Origin: Methylocystaceae bacterium
Lineage (GTDB): Bacteria > Pseudomonadota > Alphaproteobacteria > Rhizobiales > Beijerinckiaceae
Direction of reading: 5' to 3'
Length of the DNA: 64,000 nucleotides
NCBI GenBank assembly: GCA_009773555.1
Contig: WSXZ01000015.1
Location: forward strand, 57,404-121,403
Below are positions 1-8,183 of the stretch, piece after piece (the stretch's first letter is position 1; each line of letters starts with the position of its first letter). The translations under genes were made by a program, and so were the position numbers. Under the pieces are notes generated by a model. The model saw nothing but the letters and a program-made list of their open reading frames with translations. It made no database searches and was not told the DNA's origin.

Positions 1-34
1 GTTGTCAACGACGGGTATTTCCCAGAGGTGATGG

Positions 35-232
35 ATGCTGATTCAGATCAACGGGCGGCCGCAGGATGTGAGCGTGACGACGTTGCAACTGCTGCTGGAC
101 GAACTGGGGTATGATGAAAAGACCGTCGGCACCGCTTTGAACCAGGAATTCGTGCGCGCCAGGGACCGCGCCGAGACGCGGCTTCGTGAAGGCGACGCTG
201 TCGAGATCGTGACGCCGAGACAGGGCGGGTGA
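35..232 (+). CDS. thiS: Sulfur carrier protein ThiS
   Basis: 65 aa ubiquitin-like protein ending in GG, directly upstream of thiG. Confidence 0.9.
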   Translation: MLIQINGRPQDVSVTTLQLLLDELGYDEKTVGTALNQEFVRARDRAETRLREGDAVEIVTPRQGG

Positions 233-245
233 GCGAGTGTGACGC

Positions 246-1034
246 ATGAATGACCCGGTGAGGCTTTACGACGGCACGCTGTCCTCGCGGCTGCTGCTCG
301 GCACTGCCCGCTATCCCTCGCCGGCGATCCTGGCGGAAGCGATTCGCGCGTCGGGCTGCGAGATCGTCACCGTCTCGCTGCGGCGCGAGGCCGGCGGGGC
401 GCGCGCGGGCGAGGCTTTCTGGAGCCTGATCCGCGACGTCGGCGCGCGCGTGCTTCCCAACACCGCCGGCTGCCGCACCGCCAAAGAGGCGATCGCGACC
501 GCGCAAATGGCGCGGGAAGTCTTCGCGACCGACTGGATCAAGCTCGAAGTCATCGGCGAGGAGGACACGCTACAGCCCGACGTTTTCGGGCTCGTCGAGG
601 CGGCGCGCGCGCTCGCGGACGACGGCTTCAAGGTCTTTCCCTATACGACCGACGATCTGGTGGTGGCGGAAAAGCTGCTCGACGCCGGCTGCCGCGTGCT
701 GATGCCCTGGGCGGCGCCGATCGGCTCCGGGCGCGGGGTCAACGACGCTTTCGCCTTGCGGGCGCTGCGCGCGCATTTTCCCGATACGCCCCTCATCGTC
801 GACGCGGGACTTGGCGCGCCGTCTCACGCGGCGTTGGTGATGGAGATGGGCTATGACGCCGTGCTGCTCAACACCGCCGTTTCCCGCGCCGGCGACCCGG
901 TCTTGATGGCGCGGGCCTTCGCCCTCGCCATCGAAGCCGGCCGAGCGGGCTTTCGCGCACAGCCGATGACCCCGCGCGACATGGCGGAGCCTTCGACGCC
1001 GATCATCGGCCGTCCCTTCGACAGACTGGCGTAA
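246..1034 (+). CDS. thiG: Thiazole synthase ThiG
   Basis: ThiG motifs ([50 protein letters not shown]); position in thi operon. Confidence 0.95.
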   Translation: MNDPVRLYDGTLSSRLLLGTARYPSPAILAEAIRASGCEIVTVSLRREAGGARAGEAFWSLIRDVGARVLPNTAGCRTAKEAIATAQMAREVFATDWIKLEVIGEEDTLQPDVFGLVEAARALADDGFKVFPYTTDDLVVAEKLLDAGCRVLMPWAAPIGSGRGVNDAFALRALRAHFPDTPLIVDAGLGAPSHAALVMEMGYDAVLLNTAVSRAGDPVLMARAFALAIEAGRAGFRAQPMTPRDMAEPSTPIIGRPFDRLA

Positions 1035-1037
1035 CGG

Positions 1038-1886
1038 GTGGCGGCGCTGAGGCTCGATCCGTTCTATCTCATCGTCGACGACGCAGATTGGCTTTCCCGC
1101 CTGCTGCCGCAGGGCGTTAAGCTCGTGCAGCTGCGGGTGAAGGATCGCCCCGAGCCTGACCTGCGCGCGCAGATCGCGACCGCGCGGGAGATGTGCGCGC
1201 GACAGGGCGCGCAGCTCGTCGTCAACGACCATTGGCGGCTCGCGATGGAGGAAGGCTGCGACTTTGTCCACCTCGGCCAGGGCGATCTCGACGCGGCGGA
1301 CATCCCGGCGTTGCGCCGCGCCGGCGTCAGGATCGGCGTTTCGACGCATGACGAAGCCGAACTTGGCCGGGCGTTGTCGCTCGACGCGGACTATGTCGCG
1401 CTGGGGCCGATCTATCCCACGCTGCTGAAACAAATGGACTTTGCGCCGCAGGGCCTCGCCCGGCTGAGCGCCTGGAAGGCGCAGATCGGCGAGACGCCTC
1501 TTGTCGCCATCGGCGGACTGACCCCCGAACGCGCCATCGCCGCGCTCGCCGCGGGAGCCGACAGCGCCTGCGTCGTCACCGACATTTTGCGCAACGCCGA
1601 ACCCGAGGCGCGCGCGCGGGAATGGCTGTCTGCGACGCATACGCCGATGCGCGCGTGTGTCCATCGCCCAATCATGGGGCGCGTCTGCGGCCGATCTCGT
1701 CGCTGGTGCTTCATTACACCGGGATGCCGACGGCGGAATCGGCGCTCGCCCTGCTCTGCAATCCGCGCTCGGAGGTCTCCGCGCATTATGTCGTCAACGA
1801 AGACGGGAGCGTGCTGCAGCTCGTGCCGGAGTCGCGGCGCGCCTGGCATGCCGGAAAAAGCTTCTGGGCCGGCGAAACCGACATGA
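1038..1886 (+). CDS. thiE: Thiamine phosphate synthase ThiE; C-terminal ~85 codons overlap the next gene out of frame
   Basis: GTG start; ThiE motifs (VKLVQLRVKD, LVVNDHW, HLGQGDLD, ALGPIYPT, VAIGGL); homologous part ends near 1630 but the frame stays open to 1886. Confidence 0.85.
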   Translation: MAALRLDPFYLIVDDADWLSRLLPQGVKLVQLRVKDRPEPDLRAQIATAREMCARQGAQLVVNDHWRLAMEEGCDFVHLGQGDLDAADIPALRRAGVRIGVSTHDEAELGRALSLDADYVALGPIYPTLLKQMDFAPQGLARLSAWKAQIGETPLVAIGGLTPERAIAALAAGADSACVVTDILRNAEPEARAREWLSATHTPMRACVHRPIMGRVCGRSRRWCFITPGCRRRNRRSPCSAIRARRSPRIMSSTKTGACCSSCRSRGAPGMPEKASGPAKPT

Positions 1887-2371
1887 ACTCCGCCTCGATC
1901 GGAATCGAGATCGTTCACCCGGGCCACGACGACCCGCGTCCCTATCCAGCGGCGCAAATCGAGGCGACGGCCGCGCTCGCCAAGGACATCTGCCGGCGCC
2001 ACGCGATACCTCCCGAGCGCGTGCTGGCGCATTCCGACATCGCGCCTGGGCGCAAAGGGGACCCGGGCGAGTTCTTTCCCTGGGAGGAGCTTGCCCGCCT
2101 CGGCGTCGGGCGGGTTGTCGAGCAAAACCCGGGTCTCGGCGCGACGACAGTCTCGCTCGGCGACGCGGGCGCCAAGGTCGCCTCGCTTCAGCGCGACCTC
2201 GCGGCTTACGGCTATCGCGTCGAGCAAACTGGCGTCTATGACGCGCAGACGGTCCAGGCGGTCGAGGCGTTCCAGCGCCACTTCCGCCCTGCGAACGTCG
2301 ATGGCCGGGCCGACGGCGAAACGCGCGTGGCCCTCGCCAACCTCCTCGCGACATTCGGAGAACGCGTATGA
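1622..2371 (+). CDS. N-acetylmuramoyl-L-alanine amidase (AmpD-like) with peptidoglycan-binding domain
   Basis: Amidase_2 motifs (LVLHYTGM, SAHYVVNEDG, RAWHAGKS, SIGIEIVHPG, AHSDIAPGRKGDPG) and C-terminal PG_binding_1-like repeat. Confidence 0.9.
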   Translation: MAVCDAYADARVCPSPNHGARLRPISSLVLHYTGMPTAESALALLCNPRSEVSAHYVVNEDGSVLQLVPESRRAWHAGKSFWAGETDMNSASIGIEIVHPGHDDPRPYPAAQIEATAALAKDICRRHAIPPERVLAHSDIAPGRKGDPGEFFPWEELARLGVGRVVEQNPGLGATTVSLGDAGAKVASLQRDLAAYGYRVEQTGVYDAQTVQAVEAFQRHFRPANVDGRADGETRVALANLLATFGERV

Positions 2372-3219
2372 AGGCTGTGGTCGTGACCGGCGCCTCGACC
2401 GGGATCGGCGCGGCCTGCGTCAGCCTGTTGGTCGAGAAGGGGTTTCTGGTCTTCGCATCGGTCCGCAAGGACTCCGACGCGGCGGCGCTCGCGGCGCGGC
2501 ATGGCGACTCGGTTATTCCGCTCCTCTTCGACGTGACCGACGCCGAATCCATCGCGGCCGCCGCGCGCGACGTCGAAACCCGGCTCGGCGACGAAACGCT
2601 CGCCGGGCTGGTCAACAACGCCGGCGTCGCCGTCCCCGGCCCGCTGCTGCATCTGCCGATCGACGATTTTCGGCGCCAGATGGACGTCAATCTGATCGGC
2701 CAGCTTCGAATCATTCAGGCGTTTGCGCCTCTGCTCGGCGCTGGCGCGCAGCGGCGCGGGGCGCCCGGCCGCATCGTCAATATGAGTTCGGTCGCCGGAC
2801 GTTTCGCCGCGCCGTTTCTCGGCGCCTACGCCACGTCTAAATTCGGGCTAGAGGGCATGTCGGACGCGCTGCGGCGCGAGCTGATGGTCTATGGCGTCGA
2901 CGTCGTCCTGATCGAGCCGGGGATGATCGCCACGCCGATCTGGGACAAGGCGGAAGAGACTGATCTTGCTATGTTCGAGGGCACGACCTATGCCGCGCCA
3001 GGCCGGAGGATGCTGAAATGGCTTGTCGAGGCTGGCCGCCGCGCGCCGGGGCCCGATGTCGTCGCGCGCGCCGTGTTGCGGGCGCTGACGGCGCCGCGCC
3101 CGCCCATCCGCATCCCGGTGGTAAGAAATCGCTTTACGGACTACACGCTTCGCAGCCTGTTGCCGGGGCGGCTGGTCGACTGGCTGACGGCGCGCCGGCT
3201 CGGCCTGCTGCCGAAATAG
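2368..3219 (+). CDS. SDR family oxidoreductase
   Basis: TGASTGIG, NNAG, YATSKFGLEG motifs; ATGA overlap with preceding gene. Confidence 0.9.
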   Translation: MKAVVVTGASTGIGAACVSLLVEKGFLVFASVRKDSDAAALAARHGDSVIPLLFDVTDAESIAAAARDVETRLGDETLAGLVNNAGVAVPGPLLHLPIDDFRRQMDVNLIGQLRIIQAFAPLLGAGAQRRGAPGRIVNMSSVAGRFAAPFLGAYATSKFGLEGMSDALRRELMVYGVDVVLIEPGMIATPIWDKAEETDLAMFEGTTYAAPGRRMLKWLVEAGRRAPGPDVVARAVLRALTAPRPPIRIPVVRNRFTDYTLRSLLPGRLVDWLTARRLGLLPK

Positions 3220-3284
3220 GCGATCGCCCTGGGACGGATCCTTCCGATCGTCCGCAACGAGATTGAGCTGAAAGAGGAGAGGCT

Positions 3285-3695
3285 ATGTCCAACGCCAATG
3301 ACTGTGGCGCCCCGCCGAAACATGGCGCGGTCTGCTGGAACGAACTCAATGTCCACGATGTCGAACGGACGAAGAAGTTTTACAGCCACACTCTCGGCTG
3401 GAGCTTCGAGGGAATGCCCATGGACGGCGTCACATATTGGATCATCAGTTCGCAGGGCGCCAGGGTCGGCGGCATTTTTGAGATGACAGCCCCGGAACTG
3501 GCGAGCGTTCCAGAACACTGGCTGACCTATATCGGCGTCGATGACGTGGATGCGCGCCTGGAGAAGGCCAAGGCCGCCGGCGCCACGATCTGCAAGGACG
3601 CCTTCGAGATCCCCGGCGTCGGCCGCATGGCCGTGCTGCAACAGCCGGGCGGCGCCTTCGTCGCCTGGATGACGCCGAAGCCGACCGCCGCCTAA
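3285..3695 (+). CDS. VOC (glyoxalase/bleomycin resistance-like) family protein
   Basis: 136 aa, VCWNELNVHDVERTKKFY...GWSFEG fold signature. Confidence 0.85.
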   Translation: MSNANDCGAPPKHGAVCWNELNVHDVERTKKFYSHTLGWSFEGMPMDGVTYWIISSQGARVGGIFEMTAPELASVPEHWLTYIGVDDVDARLEKAKAAGATICKDAFEIPGVGRMAVLQQPGGAFVAWMTPKPTAA

Positions 3696-3732
3696 GGCGA
3701 AAGGTCTCGGCTGTGCAGGACCTCATCGCCGG

Positions 3733-4236
3733 CTAGGGCATGCTCGCCGCGCGCAGATCAGAAAGCGTCGCCATGAGCGTCAAGGGTTCGAATGGCGAAG
3801 GCTCGAAGCCCACCGCCAGATAGAAGGCGGCGGCCTCAGCGGATATGGCGTGGACCATTACGCCTCTGATTCCGATCGTCTCGGCTGCGTGGATAACGCG
3901 CTGGGCGGCGTCGCGGATGAGCGCGCGACCAAGACCCTGGTTCTGACGTGTGCGATCGATCGCCAATCGGCCAAGCACCGCCACCGGAACAGGATCGGGC
4001 ATATTGCGCCGAAGCCTTGGCGACGCCGCGATAACTGCGACCGCTCCGGCGGCGAGCGCATAATAGGCGACAACGCGAGAACCCTCGCAGACGACGTATG
4101 TTCGGGATGCGCCGCTCGCCTGATTAGCGCGGGCGCGGCGTTTGAGCCAGTCGTCGAGAGCGGAAACGCCGCAGTCGAAAGCGGAGAGTTCATCGGCGTC
4201 GGATATCGGGCGAGGTGGACTGGGCTTCACTCCCAC
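3733..4236 (-). CDS. GNAT N-acetyltransferase, TacT-like toxin of a type II TA pair
   Basis: FDCGVSALDDWLKRRARANQASGASRTYV and LGRLAIDRTRQNQGLGRALIRDA; overlaps upstream DUF1778 gene. Confidence 0.88.
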   Translation of the reverse strand: MGVKPSPPRPISDADELSAFDCGVSALDDWLKRRARANQASGASRTYVVCEGSRVVAYYALAAGAVAVIAASPRLRRNMPDPVPVAVLGRLAIDRTRQNQGLGRALIRDAAQRVIHAAETIGIRGVMVHAISAEAAAFYLAVGFEPSPFEPLTLMATLSDLRAASMP

Positions 4237-4544
4237 GGCGCTTTGGTCGTCATCATGCGCCGCAACTTCTCGTTCGGCGCGGGCGCCGCATCGAGGCGTT
4301 CGACGAAGCGCGCATAGTCTTCCGGACTGACATTGAACAGCGTGCGATCCAGCAACGCGTCTTGGGCGGCGCGGCGGCCGGCGTCGAGCAGAAAATCCGT
4401 GCGCGTCTTGCCGAGAAGCGTCGCGGCGCGCGCGATGAGTTCCCGGTCCTCAGGCTTAACGCGGAGATTGAGCGTCTCACGCTTCGCATCAGATCGGTTG
4501 GCCGCCATGACGGTTTTCTCCAGCAATTCATTTACTTTTAGCAT
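4227..4544 (-). CDS. DUF1778 / TacA-like antitoxin
   Basis: KRETLNLRVKPEDRELIARAATLLGKTRTDFLLDAGRRAAQ ribbon-helix-helix antitoxin signature. Confidence 0.88.
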   Translation of the reverse strand: MLKVNELLEKTVMAANRSDAKRETLNLRVKPEDRELIARAATLLGKTRTDFLLDAGRRAAQDALLDRTLFNVSPEDYARFVERLDAAPAPNEKLRRMMTTKAPWE

Positions 4545-4638
4545 GACGTAACGACGATGTCATTACCGGCACAAGCCGGGGACGCGCTCGGCGTTATGAT
4601 GGGCTCTCAAACAAATCGTCCTGCAAAAGAGGCTCCTC

Positions 4639-4785
4639 ATGTCCCCTTTTTCCGATCGACTGTTCATCCGACTCGGCGACTTTTTCGAAGGCGCCGCCGA
4701 AGGACGCTACGCCATCGGCGCGCTGACCTTTACGGTTGCCTTGGTTGTCGTCATCGCCGCCGTCGTCTATTTCCGGAGCGCTTGA
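4639..4785 (+). CDS. Small single-TM protein, 48 aa (absent from ORF track)
   Basis: Hand translation [48 protein letters not shown]; purine-rich sequence before ATG; TM helix. Confidence 0.5.
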   Translation: MSPFSDRLFIRLGDFFEGAAEGRYAIGALTFTVALVVVIAAVVYFRSA

Positions 4786-4843
4786 CCTTGCGGCCGTTAC
4801 GGGCGACCTATCGGCGTCCGCAACGACCGCCGAAACGCCCCCC

Positions 4844-6142
4844 ATGAACGAAGCCGCATCAGAGACCTGTCTGCCCGACCCCGTCGCCGCCGAACCTGCG
4901 CCCCGCCGGCGCACATGCGCGGTGACCGTTGGCGCGGGCCCCGCCGCGGTCATCGTCGGCGGCGGCGCGCCGGTCGTCGTTCAGTCCATGACCAACACCG
5001 ATACGGCGGACGTCGAAGCGACCGTGACGCAGGTTCTGGCGCTGGCGCAGCAGGGCTCGGAACTGGTGCGCATCACCGTCGATCGCGACGAGGCGGCGGC
5101 GGCCGTGCCGTATATTTTCGAAAAGCTCGCCCAGAAGGGATGCCACGTCCCGCTGGTCGGCGACTTCCATTACATCGGCCACAAGCTGCTCGCCGATCAT
5201 CCCGCCTGCGGCGAGGCGCTCGCCAAATACCGGATCAATCCGGGCAATGTCGGCTTCAAGGAAAAGAAGGACAAGCAGTTCGCCTCGATCGTCGAACTTG
5301 CCGCCAAGCACGGCAAGGCGGTGCGGATCGGCGCCAATTGGGGCTCGCTCGATCAGGAGCTGCTCACCTATCTGATGGACGTCAACGCCGCTTCCGACAG
5401 GCCGCTCGACGCGCGCGCCGTGATGCGCGAGGCGCTGACCCGTTCGGCGCTGATGTCGGCGAAGCGCGCCGAGGAGATCGGCCTCGCGAAGGACCGCATC
5501 GTCATTTCGGCGAAGGTCTCGGCGGTGCAGGATCTCATCGCCTGCTACCGGATGCTCGCGCAGCGCAGCGACTATGCGCTGCATCTTGGCCTCACCGAGG
5601 CCGGCATGGGATCGAAGGGCGTCGTCGCGTCCTCGGCCGCGCTCGGCGTGCTGCTGCAGGACGGCATCGGCGACACGATCCGCGTGTCGCTGACGCCGGA
5701 GCCCGGCGGCGACCGCGCGCTCGAAGTGCGCGTCGCCCAGGAAATTCTGCAGACCATGGGCTTTCGCACCTTCGTGCCGCTCGTCGCGGCCTGCCCCGGG
5801 TGCGGGCGCACCACTTCGACCGTGTTTCAGGAACTCGCCCGCGACATCCAAGCGCATATCCGCGAGCGGATGGCGGCCTGGCGCGCGCAATATCCAGGCG
5901 TCGAGACGCTCAATGTGGCGGTGATGGGCTGCATCGTGAACGGTCCCGGCGAGTCGAAACACGCCGACATCGGCATTTCGCTGCCCGGCACGGGGGAGAC
6001 TCCGTCCGCGCCCGTCTTCATCGACGGCAAGAAGGCGATGACGCTGCGCGGCGAAGGCATCGCCGAGGAATTCACCCGCATCGTCGATGATTACATCGTG
6101 CGCCGCTTTGGCGGCGGCGCGAAGGGCGAAGCGGCGGAGTAA
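4844..6142 (+). CDS. ispG: 4-hydroxy-3-methylbut-2-en-1-yl diphosphate synthase (flavodoxin)
   Basis: IspG motifs ([49 protein letters not shown]); start MNEAASE chosen inside longer ORF. Confidence 0.95.
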   Translation: MNEAASETCLPDPVAAEPAPRRRTCAVTVGAGPAAVIVGGGAPVVVQSMTNTDTADVEATVTQVLALAQQGSELVRITVDRDEAAAAVPYIFEKLAQKGCHVPLVGDFHYIGHKLLADHPACGEALAKYRINPGNVGFKEKKDKQFASIVELAAKHGKAVRIGANWGSLDQELLTYLMDVNAASDRPLDARAVMREALTRSALMSAKRAEEIGLAKDRIVISAKVSAVQDLIACYRMLAQRSDYALHLGLTEAGMGSKGVVASSAALGVLLQDGIGDTIRVSLTPEPGGDRALEVRVAQEILQTMGFRTFVPLVAACPGCGRTTSTVFQELARDIQAHIRERMAAWRAQYPGVETLNVAVMGCIVNGPGESKHADIGISLPGTGETPSAPVFIDGKKAMTLRGEGIAEEFTRIVDDYIVRRFGGGAKGEAAE

Positions 6143-6162
6143 GCTACGCCGTCGTCTCTCGC

Positions 6163-6250
6163 GCGCGTCATGGCCGGGCTTGTCCCGGCCATCCATGCAA
6201 GAAGCGCGATGACGACGTGGATGCCCGCGACAAGCGCGGGCATGACGCGC
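6163..6250. repeat. Intergenic palindromic repeat with terminal inverted repeat gcgcgtcatg/catgacgcgc
   Basis: gcgcgtcatggccgggcttgtcccggccatccatg...cgtggatgcccgcgacaagcgcgggcatgacgcgc. Confidence 0.7.
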
Positions 6251-6256
6251 GAAATG

Positions 6257-7114
6257 TCAAAGCTGCGCGCCGTTGGACGCCGATTCCAGCGCCTCCGCGG
6301 CCCTTCGCAGATCGCGCCAGGCGGCGGGCTTCAGCGCCGCGCTTTTCAGCATCGCCTCGAGACTCGAAAACACGAAGGCGCGCGCGACATGCGCGCCGCA
6401 GCGCGCTTCAAACGCCTTGCCGCGCAGCTTTCCCACCGGCTCGTTCGTCGTCAGCATGATCCGCGCCGGCGCTTCCCCGAAAATCAGCAGAACGTCCGGC
6501 CGCGCCAATTCGACCCGGCGTCGCGCGAAGGGCGCGAAGATCCCCGCTTCATGTGGGGATAGCGCGCGATCGCCGGGCGGGCGCCAGGGCGAAACATAGG
6601 CGAGAGCAGCGCTGGAGCGATCAAAGCCGATCGCCGCCAGCATATTGTCGAGGAGCCTCGCCGAAAGCCCGCTGAACGCCTCGCCGCTTGTTTCTTCCGT
6701 CACGCCCGGCGCGGCGTCGAACGCCATGAGTCGCGCGCCGGGCGCGCCGGCGCCGAACAGAAAATGCTGCGCCATGTCGCGAAACGGCGCATGCGGAAAA
6801 TCGGCCAGACGCGCAGCGAGTTCGTCAAGATCGCCCGCGCTGGAGGCCTCCTGCTCCGCGGCGCGAATGGCCTCATCCGGCGCGGCGATCGGCGCCGCGG
6901 CGGGGCGCGGGCGTTCGGCGGCCGTCGGCTGCGGCAAGGTTCGAAGCATCGTCGTCGATTCGGCTGGCTCGGTCAGCGACGCCGTGCGCGCGCGTGCGCT
7001 GTCCGCATAGCGATCGTGCGGCGCCTCATCGAGCGCGAGATCGACGCCGCTTTGAACGTACCAGTCGAGCAAAGCTCTGAGGCCGTTGGCATTTTCCGGA
7101 AGGTCGGCGCGCAT
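6257..7114 (-). CDS. Family 4-like uracil-DNA glycosylase homologue lacking Fe-S cysteines
   Basis: SGEAFSGLSARLLDNMLAAIGF, WRPPGDRALSPHEAGIFAPFARRRVELARPDVLLIFGEAPARIML, GKLRGKAFE; start chosen at 7114 (MRADLPENANGL). Confidence 0.75.
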   Translation of the reverse strand: MRADLPENANGLRALLDWYVQSGVDLALDEAPHDRYADSARARTASLTEPAESTTMLRTLPQPTAAERPRPAAAPIAAPDEAIRAAEQEASSAGDLDELAARLADFPHAPFRDMAQHFLFGAGAPGARLMAFDAAPGVTEETSGEAFSGLSARLLDNMLAAIGFDRSSAALAYVSPWRPPGDRALSPHEAGIFAPFARRRVELARPDVLLIFGEAPARIMLTTNEPVGKLRGKAFEARCGAHVARAFVFSSLEAMLKSAALKPAAWRDLRRAAEALESASNGAQL

Positions 7115-7246
7115 GACAGTGAGACTAAACGAAGCTGGCGCGAGATCAACCGATGCGGTGCGGAGCCGCACATTTTGCGGCGGCGATACGCGCAATCTAT
7201 ATTGCGCCAAATCAAAGCTTTCTCTCTCGATGAGACCGATCGGCCG

Positions 7247-8170
7247 ATGCTCGAGACCATCGCCATTGCCGAAGACGAACAGGACTTGCGTGAGCTGCTC
7301 GCCGAGTTCCTATCGACGAACGGCTATCGCGTTCTCGCGGCGCCGAGCGCTGCGGAATTCCGCGCCATGGTGGAGTTCGAGGCGATCGATCTCGCCATTC
7401 TTGACATCAACATGCCGGGCGAAGACGGGTTGTCGCTTGCAAGATGGCTGAATGCGCGCGGCTCGACGGGCATCATCTTCGCAACAGCGGTCAATTCGGC
7501 GATCGACCGCATCGTCGGGCTCGAATCGGGCGCCGACGACTATGTCACCAAGCCTTATCACATGCGCGAAATGCTGGCGCGTATCCGCGGCCTGCTGCGG
7601 CGCAGAAAGATGGCGCGCGCCGCCCTCGCCGGCAAAAGACTGGCGGCCATCGCGTCGATCGACGTCGTCGGCTACACGCGCTTGATCCATCACGACGAGC
7701 ATAACGGATTGGCGCTCATCGACCGGTTCTTTCGCGACGTCGTCACGCAATCGCTTCCTCGCCGCTCCGGAAGTTTGTTCAAGATGCTCGGCGACGGCGC
7801 GCTGATCGATTTCGCCAGCGTGCACAACGCGATCGAATGGGCCGTAGAATGCCAGACGGAAACGCGCGCTTATGCGACCGCGCATGGGCACGCGCAAACG
7901 CTGCAATTGCGCATCGGCGTGGCGGTTGGCGACGTGATCGTTCGAAACGGAGACCGCTTCGGCGAAGTCGTGGCGCTCGCCGCACGCATACAGGAAGCCG
8001 CGCCGGCCGGTTCGGTGATGATTTCGGATGTGGCGCACGCGATGACGCGCGGGAATATACGCAAGGACTTCGTGGCGCGACGGCACGCGCTCAAAAACAT
8101 CGCCGAGCCGGCGCAGTTGTGGCTGCACGAGATCTCCAGCGCGGCGCTTACTGAGCGCGCATCAAATTGA
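7247..8170 (+). CDS. Response regulator receiver fused to class III nucleotidyl cyclase domain
   Basis: Receiver (IAEDEQDLRELLAEFL, AILDINMPGEDG, YVTKPY) then cyclase (IASIDVVGYTRL, KMLGDGALIDF, AVGDVIVRNGDRFGEVVALAARIQ). Confidence 0.85.
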   Translation: MLETIAIAEDEQDLRELLAEFLSTNGYRVLAAPSAAEFRAMVEFEAIDLAILDINMPGEDGLSLARWLNARGSTGIIFATAVNSAIDRIVGLESGADDYVTKPYHMREMLARIRGLLRRRKMARAALAGKRLAAIASIDVVGYTRLIHHDEHNGLALIDRFFRDVVTQSLPRRSGSLFKMLGDGALIDFASVHNAIEWAVECQTETRAYATAHGHAQTLQLRIGVAVGDVIVRNGDRFGEVVALAARIQEAAPAGSVMISDVAHAMTRGNIRKDFVARRHALKNIAEPAQLWLHEISSAALTERASN

Positions 8171-8183
8171 GAAAGCGCCTCAA

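Noticed and set aside
4859-6196. Long minus-strand ORF (445 aa) opposite ispG
   Set aside because: Antisense shadow ORF from high-GC codon bias; no recognisable family, while the + strand encodes a clear IspG
6764-7246. N-terminal extension of the receiver-cyclase ORF
   Set aside because: Overlaps the UDG-like gene on the other strand and precedes the receiver domain start MLETIAIAEDE
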